Assembly (NCBI GenBank): GCA_038258215.1
Contig: JBBSQC010000008.1
Location: 1 to 64,000 of the forward strand
Length of the DNA stretch: 64,000 nt
Source of the DNA: Fodinibacter sp038258215
Lineage (GTDB): Bacteria; Actinomycetota; Actinomycetes; Actinomycetales; Dermatophilaceae
Reading direction: 5' to 3'
Shown here in pieces: positions 17,238 to 26,231 of this stretch. Position numbers and translations under genes: made by a program. The notes under the pieces were generated by a model. The model was not told the DNA's origin. It was given only the letters and a program-made list of their open reading frames with translations, and did no database searches. How positions within the stretch are numbered: position 1 is the first letter of the stretch; each line of letters starts with the position of its first letter.

Positions 17238-19898
17238 GTGTCATCCCTCTTCCTTCGCCTGTTCGTCATCGCGGCCGTCGCTTTCGCGTTGAGCCCGATC
17301 CCAGTCGGCTCTGCCTCTGCGTTGGGATCGTCGGCGTCGCCAATGCGGCCGGGTGCGACGAAGACCGACACGATTGAGCTCGGGGCGGCTCGCGCACTGG
17401 GTGACGGTCAGGAATGGACCTCCGCGGCCCTGCCCGTGAACCGAGTCGCTGTCATCGGCGCCACATGGTCAGGAGACAAGGGCAGCGGCGACACCATCGA
17501 AGTGCGAAGCATGGTGGGTGGAGCATGGCAGACCTGGCAGGCGCTGGAGGCTGAGCAAGACCACCGACCCGACCCTGGTTCGTCGGAGGCCGCATCGGAG
17601 GGCGCGCAGCGGGGCGGCACCGAACCCTATGTGGCCACGGGTGAAGCAGTGCAGGTTCGGGCCCGCAGCACGGACGGTGTCCTTCCGAACCAATTGAGAG
17701 TCATCCGCGTCGACCCCGGCACCGGCACCGCCACCGCCACCGCCACCGAAGAGCCAGATGCGAGCATCGGCAGCGCCAGCTCTGCGGGTGCCGACCAGGC
17801 TCCTCGGCCCACGATCCACACTCGGGCCGAGTGGGGCGCCGACGAGTCACTGCGGAGGAGTCCGCCGCTGTACGGCCAGATGCAGGTGGGCTTTGTACAC
17901 CACACCGTCTCATCGAACACCTATTCGTCGGGCGACGTACCGGCGATCATCCGCGGTATCTATGCCTTCCACGTCACCGGGCGTGGGTGGAACGACATCG
18001 GCTACCAGATCCTGGTGGATCGCTTTGGACGCGCTTGGGAGGGTCGGTACGGAGGGGTCGACAAGGCGGTCATCGGGGCTCAGGCAGGCGGGTACAACTC
18101 AGGGTCGATGGGCATTTCCGTCATCGGAGACTTCAGCCGGACCAGTCCCCCCAGCATCGTCGTCAGATCCTTGGCGTCGATCTTCGCGTGGCGCTTCAAG
18201 CAGGCGGGCATACCGGCCTACGGCACGACTCAGGTGAACGACAAGACCTTCAATCGGATCAGTGGCCACCGGGACGCGAACGACACCGAATGTCCCGGTG
18301 CCCGGCTCTATTCGCTCATCCCGGAGATACGCAGCTCAGTGGCACAACGAATCGGTACTCAGCCTCGATCCCGGGTTCTGCGGGATGTGGACGGCAACGG
18401 GTCACAGGACATCGTGAGCCTTGAGAAGCTGCCGTCGGGCGCCAAGGTCGCCCGCCTGCACCTCTCCGCGTTCGAGAACCCGCTGCGCAACCCCACGGAA
18501 CTGGGAGGTAGCTGGAACACGGTCAAGCATGCGTCACTTTCGCCGGACCTGACCGGTGACGCGCGCCCTGACGTCGTCGCGATTCACAGCTCGACGGGAG
18601 CCCTGCGCGTCTACCCCGGCACGAACAGCGGCTCAGTGCGTGCCCCCGTGATCAGTGGTTCCGGTTGGGAGCTGATGCGGGATGTCCTGCCGGTGGGTGA
18701 TCTCGACGGCGATGGCCGCAGTGACCTGCTCGGTGTTGGAAGCCGGGGCCAGCTCGGCTTCTATCCCGGGCGCGGTGACGGGACCGTCAAACCCGGCCGC
18801 ATCACGGGCAGCGGCTACACCGCTTACCAGTCGATGAGCCCAGCTGGTGATCGGACCGGAGACCGCATTCCAGACGTGCTCGCTGTTCGTGCGGCCGATG
18901 GGGCGCTCGTCCTTCTGCCGGGCACTCGAGGCGGCTCACTGGCTCCACCGACGCGGCTGGCCGGGGGTTGGGACGTGCTCAGCCCGGTCGTGGCGGCCTC
19001 CGACCTCGACGGCGATGGGGCTCCCGACGTGCTTGGGCGATTGGCGACCGGAGAAATGCGGACCTACTACGGTGACAGCTCGGGGCGTCCGACGCGCTGG
19101 AACACGTGGGGGCGCGGGTGGAACGCGATGAGTCAGCTCTCTGCCGGAGTGGACTTCGACGGAGACTCGATTCCGGATGTGCTCGGTGTGTTGACAACGG
19201 AGGACCGAGGCACCTTGCGCCTCTACTCGGGGACCGGCGCGCGAGATGAAGTTCGCACGATCGACGTCCCCCTTCCGTCGGCGACGACGATGGTGGGTAT
19301 AGCGGGAGACATCAACGGCGACGGTCGTCCGGACCTCGTAGCCAGGTCGGGTGACGGGATCATTGCGCTTCGCGGGCTTGGTGGCGGGCGTTTCGACAAG
19401 CCCCGGACTGTCGCGTCGTCGGGCTGGGCGGTCATGCGGAAGGTCTCGGTCGGCACGGACATTTCTTTCGACGGCGTGCCAGACCTCCTGGCAACGAACA
19501 AGTCCGGCCTCATCCTGCGGTACGCGTTCAACCGAAACTTCACGCTGCAACGCGCGCTCGAACTCGAGCAGGGCTGGGGGTCCTACCGGTCGTTCACCGG
19601 TGTCGGGGCGATGAACGATGATGCCAACGGAGACGTCATGGTGCTGGATGAGCGTGGGACACTGCGGCTCTTCCGAGGCGCCGGTGACACACCCCTGCTG
19701 GACGCTGTGGTCGTGTGGTCCGACCAGTCCGATCTCGACAGCATTGCCGGTGTGGGAGATTGGAACGGCGATGGGAAATACGACGTCGTCGGGCGTGCCA
19801 AGAACGGACGGCTCTGGCTCTATGCGGGGCGCGGAGGGGGAGACTTCTGGGGAGGACGCCAACCGCTCTCCATCAGTGCGAGCAGTACCATCGGCTGA
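17238..19898 (+). CDS. Secreted N-acetylmuramoyl-L-alanine amidase (PGRP type) with FG-GAP-like repeats
   Basis: From GTG 17238, with GAAAGGGG about 6 bases upstream, the protein has 886 residues and a signal peptide ending about SASA. A low-complexity Thr/Ala run at 17718-17748 separates an N-terminal domain from a PGRP/amidase domain (about 190-370). That domain has FVHHTV, ISGHRD and TECPG supplying the zinc ligands His, His and Cys. About ten VCBS/FG-GAP-like repeats follow, marked by D-x-D-G-D-G-x-x-D motifs such as DLDGDGRSDLLG, and would form a calcium-binding beta-propeller. It should cleave the stem peptide from glycan chains outside the cell. The adjacent SpoIID protein carries the same repeat type. 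Confidence 0.88.
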   Translation: MSSLFLRLFVIAAVAFALSPIPVGSASALGSSASPMRPGATKTDTIELGAARALGDGQEWTSAALPVNRVAVIGATWSGDKGSGDTIEVRSMVGGAWQTWQALEAEQDHRPDPGSSEAASEGAQRGGTEPYVATGEAVQVRARSTDGVLPNQLRVIRVDPGTGTATATATEEPDASIGSASSAGADQAPRPTIHTRAEWGADESLRRSPPLYGQMQVGFVHHTVSSNTYSSGDVPAIIRGIYAFHVTGRGWNDIGYQILVDRFGRAWEGRYGGVDKAVIGAQAGGYNSGSMGISVIGDFSRTSPPSIVVRSLASIFAWRFKQAGIPAYGTTQVNDKTFNRISGHRDANDTECPGARLYSLIPEIRSSVAQRIGTQPRSRVLRDVDGNGSQDIVSLEKLPSGAKVARLHLSAFENPLRNPTELGGSWNTVKHASLSPDLTGDARPDVVAIHSSTGALRVYPGTNSGSVRAPVISGSGWELMRDVLPVGDLDGDGRSDLLGVGSRGQLGFYPGRGDGTVKPGRITGSGYTAYQSMSPAGDRTGDRIPDVLAVRAADGALVLLPGTRGGSLAPPTRLAGGWDVLSPVVAASDLDGDGAPDVLGRLATGEMRTYYGDSSGRPTRWNTWGRGWNAMSQLSAGVDFDGDSIPDVLGVLTTEDRGTLRLYSGTGARDEVRTIDVPLPSATTMVGIAGDINGDGRPDLVARSGDGIIALRGLGGGRFDKPRTVASSGWAVMRKVSVGTDISFDGVPDLLATNKSGLILRYAFNRNFTLQRALELEQGWGSYRSFTGVGAMNDDANGDVMVLDERGTLRLFRGAGDTPLLDAVVVWSDQSDLDSIAGVGDWNGDGKYDVVGRAKNGRLWLYAGRGGGDFWGGRQPLSISASSTIG

Positions 19899-19924
19899 CA
19901 CGTCATGGAGAGAGAGTCCCGTCG

Positions 19925-21919
19925 ATGCACACGACTCACCGATCGCGGCTGGTCGCCGGCTTCGTCGTGGCAGTGGCAGCTCTGGTAGCTGGTAGCGGTT
20001 CAACCGCTCACGCCGAGTCCCTTCCGTTGCCCCTGGCTGCACCAGTGCTGCTCTCTGGGCATGGCTATGGGCATGGAATAGGAATGTCTCAATGGGGCGC
20101 GTACGGAGCCGCGACCCGGGGACTGTCGCACACGAAGATCCTTGACTTCTACTACCCGGGCACAGCGACCAGCACGCTGTCCGACCGCGAGGTGCGGGTC
20201 CGCCTCACGACGACTCCGTCCAGTTCCCTCACGGCGTTGATGTCTCCGACTCTCCAACTGGTACGGGCGAAGGGCTCGAACGTTCAGCTCGGCGCCTCGG
20301 CGGCTGAAGGGCCGGTGACCCGCTGGCGCCTCCTGCCGGACGGCGGAGGCCTGACGCTGCAATGGTATTCGGGTGGACAATGGCACACGGGTCGCGCCTA
20401 TCGTCAGACGCGGTCGGTTCTGGGCTTCGCGGGTCCGCAGGGGGCCACCCGTGTCCTCCGGACGTCGAGCACGGCGCGTGCCTATCCGGGCAGCGTGCTG
20501 GCCGTGCCGCAGACGTCTTCCATCCGCGCCGTCAACGTCACGACCTATGACGACTACCTCCGTGGAGTCGTCCCCAACGAGATGCCCGCCTCCTGGCCAG
20601 CTGCGGCTCTGCGCGCTCAGGCAGTTGCAGCCCGCACCTACGCCGCCGAAGAGTCGTCGGGGGGCACGTCCGAGATCTGTGACACCACCGCGTGCCAGGT
20701 CTACGACGGGTTGGCGGACTACGGACTCGACGGAATCCTGCAGGCGAGGTTCACCGACTCGCGTTCGGATGCGGCAGTCAGCGCCACCACGGGGAGCATT
20801 CGTACGTGGAACGGGAAACCGGCCTTCACCCAGTTCTCCGCGAGCAACGGAGGTTGGACGGCAGAGGGCAGCCAGCCGTACCTCAAGGCGAAGGCGGATC
20901 CGTACGACGGCGCTGTGGCGAGCTCGGCGCACTCGTGGAACGTGACGAGCACCACTGTGTCGAGCCGCGTTCAGAAGGCCTACCCCCAGATTGGATCGCT
21001 TCGCTCGATGGAGGCGACCCGCGATGGCCACGGCGAGTGGGGAGGGCGGGTGACGTCGGTCGCTCTCACCGGAAGCCGACGAACGACGACGATCAGCGCA
21101 CGATCGCTTCGTGACGTCCTGGGACTCAAGTCGACGTGGTTCACGGTTCGCAACCCTGATCTGTTGCGGCGCGATGTTGAGATGACGGGTGTGCCCGCTG
21201 TGGTCTCCCTGCGCGCGGACGGTGTCCTTCAGCGCCAGAGCCTCGCTGGCACGACCCTGACGGGCGCCACCGACCTGGGCGGGGGCTGGTCGGCGATGGC
21301 CGGTGTCGCGGGAGCGGGGGACCTCGACGGTGATGGCCGAGGCGACCTTGTCGCGAAGTCGGCCGACGGTGTCTGGTGGTGTTACCCGATGCGCGCACGA
21401 GGCGTGCTCAACGGCCGCACCTCCCTCGGTGCCATCCCTTCGACAACGAACACCGTGACAGGGGTCGGCGACGTGACCGGCGACGGGCGAGCCGACCTGC
21501 TCGGTGTGGATCATGGCACAGGCATCCTGTGGCTCTACCCCGGCGATGGACGGTGCTCGCTGGGGGCACGCAAGAGCCTCGGCCAGGGGTGGAACTCCAT
21601 GGACGTCGTCGTGGGCGCAGCCGACACGACGTCGGACGGTCGAGGTGACCTCTGGGCGCGAGAGGCCGCAACCGGAACACTGTGGACCTACCGCTTCGAC
21701 GGGAACGGCCACCTCCTGTGGCCGCGAGTTCGAGTCGGTTCGGCCTGGGAGACGATTCGTGATCTCGCGCCGCTGGGTGACGCAACCGGCGACGGCGCTT
21801 CAGACCTGCTCGTTCGCGACGTCACGGGCCGTGCGTGGTTGTACCCAGGGAAGGGCAACGGCATGTTCGGCTCCCGCGCCGCGATCTCCGGTCTTGGATC
21901 CGTGGAGTACGTCCGCTGA
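19925..21919 (+). CDS. Secreted SpoIID/LytB domain protein with FG-GAP-like repeats
   Basis: Protein of 664 residues from ATG 19925, 26 bases after the amidase stop, with a signal peptide ending about STAHA. The SpoIID domain (about 35-410) has the GHGYGHGIGMSQWGA box, YLRGVVPNEMP, and ALRAQAVAARTYA with the conserved Gln-Ala-Arg pattern, then TQFSASNGG. SpoIID proteins are lytic transglycosylases that cut denuded glycan strands after an amidase has removed stem peptides. That fits the amidase gene just upstream, and the two are probably co-transcribed. The C-terminal part (about 430-664) holds four FG-GAP-like repeats (DLDGDGRGDLVA, DVTGDGRADLLG and others). Base composition resembles that of the amidase gene. 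Confidence 0.88.
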   Translation: MHTTHRSRLVAGFVVAVAALVAGSGSTAHAESLPLPLAAPVLLSGHGYGHGIGMSQWGAYGAATRGLSHTKILDFYYPGTATSTLSDREVRVRLTTTPSSSLTALMSPTLQLVRAKGSNVQLGASAAEGPVTRWRLLPDGGGLTLQWYSGGQWHTGRAYRQTRSVLGFAGPQGATRVLRTSSTARAYPGSVLAVPQTSSIRAVNVTTYDDYLRGVVPNEMPASWPAAALRAQAVAARTYAAEESSGGTSEICDTTACQVYDGLADYGLDGILQARFTDSRSDAAVSATTGSIRTWNGKPAFTQFSASNGGWTAEGSQPYLKAKADPYDGAVASSAHSWNVTSTTVSSRVQKAYPQIGSLRSMEATRDGHGEWGGRVTSVALTGSRRTTTISARSLRDVLGLKSTWFTVRNPDLLRRDVEMTGVPAVVSLRADGVLQRQSLAGTTLTGATDLGGGWSAMAGVAGAGDLDGDGRGDLVAKSADGVWWCYPMRARGVLNGRTSLGAIPSTTNTVTGVGDVTGDGRADLLGVDHGTGILWLYPGDGRCSLGARKSLGQGWNSMDVVVGAADTTSDGRGDLWAREAATGTLWTYRFDGNGHLLWPRVRVGSAWETIRDLAPLGDATGDGASDLLVRDVTGRAWLYPGKGNGMFGSRAAISGLGSVEYVR

Positions 21920-21944
21920 CGTCGCAGCTCCTGGCGGAGTCTCG

Positions 21945-22583
21945 CTATGAGAGATCGATCGCGACCGGCGCCCCGGTGGCCTCGCGCACCTGCCCCTCGG
22001 TGACGCCGGGTGCCAGCTCGCGCAGGACGAGGCCCCGTGCGGTGACGTCGATGACCGCAAGGTCGGTGATGATCCGCTGCACGACGGCCTTGCCGGTCAG
22101 GGGCAGGGAGCATTCCTGCACGATCTTGTGCGAGCCGTCCTTGGCGACGTGCTCCATGAGCACGATGACCTTCTTGGCGCCGTGCACGAGGTCCATCGCC
22201 CCGCCCATGCCCTTGACCATCTTGCCGGGGATCATCCAGTTGGCGATGTCACCAGTCGCCGAGACCTGCATCGCGCCGAGGATCGCAGCATCCACCTTGC
22301 CGCCGCGGATCATCCCGAAGGACATCGCCGAGTCGAAGTAGGACGCACCCCGGCGCACCGTGACCGTCTCCTTGCCGGCATTGATCAGGTCGGGGTCGAC
22401 GGCGTCCCCGGCCGGGTAGGCGCCGACGCCGAGGATGCCGTTCTCGGACTGGAGGACGATCTCGACGTCGTCGGGGACGTAGTTCGGCACCAGGGTCGGC
22501 AGGCCGATGCCGAGGTTGACGTAGGCGCCGTCCTCGAGCTCGGAGGCGGCGCGGGCCGCCATCTGCTCACGGGTCAGGGCCAT
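21945..22583 (-). CDS. CoA transferase subunit B
   Basis: Protein of 212 residues with an ATG start, the beta subunit of a class I CoA transferase (3-oxoacid/acetoacetate type). The catalytic glutamate is visible in QSENGILG (Glu47), and NLGIGLPTLVPNY (about 23-35) and GGAMDLVHGAKKV (about 126-138) are typical. With subunit A it would move CoA from succinyl-CoA to a 3-oxoacid such as acetoacetate or 3-oxoadipate. The substrate cannot be fixed from sequence. Subunit A ends 3 bases upstream, so the two are one operon. Nothing around it is metabolic, so its context gives no pathway. Confidence 0.9.
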   Translation of the reverse strand: MALTREQMAARAASELEDGAYVNLGIGLPTLVPNYVPDDVEIVLQSENGILGVGAYPAGDAVDPDLINAGKETVTVRRGASYFDSAMSFGMIRGGKVDAAILGAMQVSATGDIANWMIPGKMVKGMGGAMDLVHGAKKVIVLMEHVAKDGSHKIVQECSLPLTGKAVVQRIITDLAVIDVTARGLVLRELAPGVTEGQVREATGAPVAIDLS

Positions 22584-22586
22584 GGT

Positions 22587-23378
22587 TCAGGCCTCCTTGC
22601 TGGCGGTCGGGGAGGCGGAGACGGTGCGGCGCTCGATCCGCTTGTCGCCGGCCTGCTCGGCGGTCAGCGGTAGCACCCGCTGCACGTAGATGCCGGGCAG
22701 GTGCACGTCGTCGGGGTCGAGCTCACCCGGCTCGACGAGCTCCTCGACCTCGGCCACGGTGACCTTCCCGGCCATTGCCGCGAGCGGGTTGAAGTTGCGG
22801 CTCGACTTGTTGAAGACGAGGTTGCCGTGGCGGTCGCCACGCCAGGCCCGCACCAGGCCGAAGTCGGCCACGATCGCTGTCTCCAGGACGAACTCACGCT
22901 CCACACCGTCACGTTCGAAGACCCGGACCTCCTTGGCGGGGGAGGCCAGCGCGACGCTGCCGTCGGCGGCATACCGCCAGGGCAGCCCCCCGTCGGCGAC
23001 CTGGCTGCCGACGCCGGTCGGGGTGAAGAAGGCCGGGATGCCGGAGCCGCCGGCGCGCAGCCGCTCGGCCAGCGTGCCCTGGGGAGTCAGCTCGACCTCG
23101 AGCTCGCCCTCGAGGTACTGGCGGGCGAACTCCTTGTTCTCGCCGACGTAGGAGGAGACCATGCGGCGGATCTGCCGGGCACCGAGCAGGATGCCCAGCC
23201 CCCAGTCGTCGACCCCGCAGTTGTTGGAGACGACCTCGAGGTCTCGGACCCCTGCGGCGTGGAGCTCGGCGATGAGCACGGAGGGGATGCCGCAGAGCCC
23301 GAACCCGCCCACGGCGAGGGTGGCCCCGTCGGCGATCCCGGCCACGGCCTCGGTGGGCGTGGAGACGACTTTGTCCAT
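22587..23378 (-). CDS. CoA transferase subunit A
   Basis: Protein of 263 residues with an ATG start, the alpha subunit of a class I 3-oxoacid CoA transferase. It has GGFGLCGIP (about 23-31), the SNNCG motif (about 51-55), and GKVTVAEVEELVEPGELDP near 214-232, all typical of the SCOT-alpha fold. It pairs with subunit B 3 bases downstream. It has a TAGAGT hexamer 6 bases before the ATG and no Shine-Dalgarno, so the operon message is probably leaderless. The neighbouring genes are cell-wall genes, so the operon is an isolated metabolic insert. Confidence 0.9.
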   Translation of the reverse strand: MDKVVSTPTEAVAGIADGATLAVGGFGLCGIPSVLIAELHAAGVRDLEVVSNNCGVDDWGLGILLGARQIRRMVSSYVGENKEFARQYLEGELEVELTPQGTLAERLRAGGSGIPAFFTPTGVGSQVADGGLPWRYAADGSVALASPAKEVRVFERDGVEREFVLETAIVADFGLVRAWRGDRHGNLVFNKSSRNFNPLAAMAGKVTVAEVEELVEPGELDPDDVHLPGIYVQRVLPLTAEQAGDKRIERRTVSASPTASKEA

Positions 23379-23384
23379 GGTCGC

Positions 23385-23390
23385 ACTCTA
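23385..23390 (-). promoter_or_regulatory. -10 box of leaderless promoter for CoA transferase operon
   Basis: On the minus strand TAGAGT lies 6 bases before the ATG at 23378 with no ribosome-binding site between. Confidence 0.5.
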
Positions 23391-23466
23391 GCCACGGGGC
23401 ACCCCGCCGATCGATACGGCCCAGATATGGGGGCGCGTGCCATCAGGGTCGGGGGCCGGACGCCGA

Positions 23467-24036
23467 TCAGATCGGATGACGGACGTCGTCGCCGTGCAGG
23501 TCCACCGCGGCGGCCTCGAGGCGCCTCAGGCGTTCCTCGTACTGGCCGATGACCTGCATCCGCACCCTCACCTGCTCGTGCTCGCGCCGGACCTCGTCGA
23601 TGAGACGACGGGCCTCCACCTCCTCGGCGGGGCCGGCGGTGAGGTGCTCGTCCCGCAGCCTCTCCTCGATCCTGCCCAGCCGCTCCTCGCAGATCCCCAC
23701 CTGGATCGTCAGGTTGCCGTGTTCGCGCTCTCGGTGGAGCGTCGCGAGCTCCACGGTGCGGAGCCGCTTGGCCAGCGCCGCAAGGGTCGACTTCGTCTCT
23801 GCCCCAGCTGACTTCACCTGCGCTACGGAAGGTTTCATGGTGGCCACGGCCAGCTTGAGCTCGGTGATCTGCTTGGCCTGCTGGTCGAGCCGACTGCGCA
23901 GCTTCTCCTGGCGCTGGGTCAGGTTGCCGGGGTCGAGCACCTTGCGGCGCCACCGGCCGGCCTTTCGTCGCGCCTTCCGATAGGTGCTCGGGGGGCTGTC
24001 GCCCCGAGCGGTGGGCCGAACGGCGTGGTCGGTCAT
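23467..24036 (-). CDS. Coiled-coil protein of unknown function
   Basis: Protein of 189 residues with an ATG start. The N-terminal 45 residues are basic (RKARRKAGRWRRK), followed by long heptad-like stretches (about 45-110 and 112-175) rich in Leu, Glu, Arg and Gln. A coiled coil is predicted. It has no signal peptide, membrane helix or enzyme motif. It follows the LicD-sialyltransferase fusion gene on the same strand, with 13 bases between, so the two are probably co-transcribed. Similar short coiled-coil proteins occur beside glycosyltransferases in actinobacterial polysaccharide loci. A scaffolding role is only a guess. Confidence 0.65.
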   Translation of the reverse strand: MTDHAVRPTARGDSPPSTYRKARRKAGRWRRKVLDPGNLTQRQEKLRSRLDQQAKQITELKLAVATMKPSVAQVKSAGAETKSTLAALAKRLRTVELATLHREREHGNLTIQVGICEERLGRIEERLRDEHLTAGPAEEVEARRLIDEVRREHEQVRVRMQVIGQYEERLRRLEAAAVDLHGDDVRHPI

Positions 24037-24049
24037 GAGACCTCCTTCA

Positions 24050-26230
24050 TCAGGGGTGCACTCGCAGACTGCCGTCCGCGATCCAGGACTTGAGGAGGGC
24101 TGCCTCCAGGTCGAGGTGGTGGGCGGGGATCACCGCACTGCCTCCGCCGCTCTGGTAGTTCCAGGCCGGCTGCGGGAGCCCGTCCAGGAACGAGAGGCCG
24201 GTTGCGACGAGGTCAGCGTCGGGAAACATCTCGTGGGCGAGGTAGCAGGCGAGGGTCCCGGACGTGGGGAACAGCCGGTTGGGCTTGTGCGCGGGGTCGA
24301 GCAGACCCATCAGCTCGGCAACCACGGGGGCGTTCGGGATCGGGAGGGTCCCGAGGTCGGCCGGCCAGAAGTTCGGCTGAGGGAGGAGGTTGTAGCGCTT
24401 CCCGAACCCGGCCTGGGGGATGAGGTAGGCCCGTCGCTTGTAGTCGCGGAACGACCACGGAGTGACTCGCGCGTATCGGGACATGACCGCTACGTGGCAT
24501 CGGGTGCCGACGCAGGGGGGGCCGCCGGGCTCGTCGAGGGCCAGGGAGTTGATCCTGATCACGACGTCGCTGCCGTCGATCTCCGCGACGCGATCGGGGT
24601 CGGGCTCGAGGGGTGCATTGCCGACCACGGTGACCTTGCGGACCGGCTGGCGCTCCGCATAGGACACAACGTAGTCGCGCAGGAGATCCCACTGCGCCCG
24701 TTGGGAGGACGCGAGGTCGGCGGCGGGCAACGGCGCCAGTGGGAGAGGCTGGCGCCGGCCGACTCCGGGGACGGGCCGGGACCCCTGGCTCGGCTCCGTC
24801 ACGGGGAGCGAGGGAGCACTGACGTGCGGTCGTGGTCCGGGACCCGCTCCGTGGCCGTCCGGCGTCGTCGTGGGTCCGGCCGGGGCGCCATCCGCGAGCG
24901 CCCCGCTGTGGGCGCCACGCGCCGGCGTCTCGACCTTCTTCCCGGCGAGGTCGGCGTACGCGCTGCGATCCCAGCGGTGCGTGAAGTTGGGGTCCGGCGT
25001 GTTCCAGGTGGGTCCGTACAGGGTCGCGAGGTAGGTCTCGGGCTTCGCGGGAATGGGGCAGTCGATGCCCAGGAGGGGTGCGAACGTCGGGGGGTACATG
25101 GTCGCCCGGTCGAGCGACCCACGCGTGCCCGGATACCAGGAGATCGCATCCCCCTCGAACAGCCCGACGAACACGTCCAGGTGCTTGCTCCGTGCCGTGC
25201 GTCCCACCTGCCGGTGCGCCGTGTAGGTGCCGCGCACGGCGAGGTCCCGGTCGATCAGGAACGAGGAGACCAGCTCGAGACCCTCGGCGAGGGTCGTGGC
25301 CTCCTCGGGCTCGAAGCCGATGATGAGGTCGAGGTCGTCATCGTGGGGGATGAGCGCGTGGTCGCGCACGACGGACAGGACCGCACCGAACCCGAAGCTC
25401 ACGTGGGGAGTCAGCTCCGACAGGGTCTCGGCGACCTCGCGCGCGAACTCGACGTAGGCGATCTGCTCCTCCGGCGTCCAGAAACGGAACGCGCGACACG
25501 GGCCGTGGGCGGTCCACAGGCGGTTCCGCGACGGCAGCAGATCCGCATTGACGACGCGACGGAACTCGGCCCGATCGGTGTCCTCGAGGTCGGTCATGCC
25601 CTTGAACGTCTTGCGGGCCGCGGGGTAGGCACCCCGAAGGGTGTCGCGAAGGACCGGAACCAGACGTCGGACCACGGGGTCGGTGCCGGGCTGGTCGATG
25701 GCCGAGAGCACCTCCTCGAGACGGCTCTCCTGCGTCCCGCCGTCGTGGAGCAGGTGGGTCCGGGCCTGCGTCCGGGCCGATACCCGAAGCCGAGCCGCGC
25801 GCGTGGCGGTGTTGTTGGCGACGTTGCGCAGCCGGACCCGCGCGAGGTGCATCGGCGACGGAAACCGGATCTCCATCCAGGCGGGGTCACCGCGCTCGGT
25901 GTGGACCACGGTGCCGCTCGGGTGGTCGAAGTCGAAGAGTCGCTCCGAGGTGAAACGGGCTTGATAGGTGCCGTACCACGACGACACGCTCACGGTCGCT
26001 CCCGCACGAGCATCGGTGCCGTCGTGCGTCTCCAGCCCGACGGACTGGAGGTGGAGGAACTGGTTGTCGGGGACCTCGATGAGCAGGCTCCGGACATCGT
26101 CGACGTCCGCCGCGACGTCGAGTTCGCCGCCGGAGGCGAGGAACGCGGTGTCCGTCACCAGCGAAGTGGCACGGTCGATGGCCTCCCGGAGCGGCGCGAA
26201 CCGCTCCGGCGCATCGTCTGCCGTCGGCAC
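24050..26230 (-). CDS. LicD-type domain fused to sialyltransferase-like (GT29-like) domain
   Basis: Protein of 726 residues with a GTG start next to the upstream methyltransferase stop. Residues 60-155 look like a beta-rich carbohydrate-binding region (WMEIRFPSPMHLARVRLRNV, discoidin-like). Residues 240-430 are a LicD nucleotidyltransferase-fold domain with FGFGAVLSVVRDHALIPHDD and the acidic triad near 297-299. Residues 430-510 are a Pro/Gly/Ala linker. Residues 530-726 resemble the GT29 sialyltransferase fold: VVGNAP (535-540) with VIRIN (557-561) as an L-motif analogue, FPTSGTLACYLA (654-665) as an S-motif analogue, and HHLDLE near 704. The protein would be cytoplasmic. Transfer of a phospho-group and of a sugar acid to the same glycan is an inference from the fusion. 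Confidence 0.75.
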   Translation of the reverse strand: MPTADDAPERFAPLREAIDRATSLVTDTAFLASGGELDVAADVDDVRSLLIEVPDNQFLHLQSVGLETHDGTDARAGATVSVSSWYGTYQARFTSERLFDFDHPSGTVVHTERGDPAWMEIRFPSPMHLARVRLRNVANNTATRAARLRVSARTQARTHLLHDGGTQESRLEEVLSAIDQPGTDPVVRRLVPVLRDTLRGAYPAARKTFKGMTDLEDTDRAEFRRVVNADLLPSRNRLWTAHGPCRAFRFWTPEEQIAYVEFAREVAETLSELTPHVSFGFGAVLSVVRDHALIPHDDDLDLIIGFEPEEATTLAEGLELVSSFLIDRDLAVRGTYTAHRQVGRTARSKHLDVFVGLFEGDAISWYPGTRGSLDRATMYPPTFAPLLGIDCPIPAKPETYLATLYGPTWNTPDPNFTHRWDRSAYADLAGKKVETPARGAHSGALADGAPAGPTTTPDGHGAGPGPRPHVSAPSLPVTEPSQGSRPVPGVGRRQPLPLAPLPAADLASSQRAQWDLLRDYVVSYAERQPVRKVTVVGNAPLEPDPDRVAEIDGSDVVIRINSLALDEPGGPPCVGTRCHVAVMSRYARVTPWSFRDYKRRAYLIPQAGFGKRYNLLPQPNFWPADLGTLPIPNAPVVAELMGLLDPAHKPNRLFPTSGTLACYLAHEMFPDADLVATGLSFLDGLPQPAWNYQSGGGSAVIPAHHLDLEAALLKSWIADGSLRVHP

Positions 26231-26231
26231 G

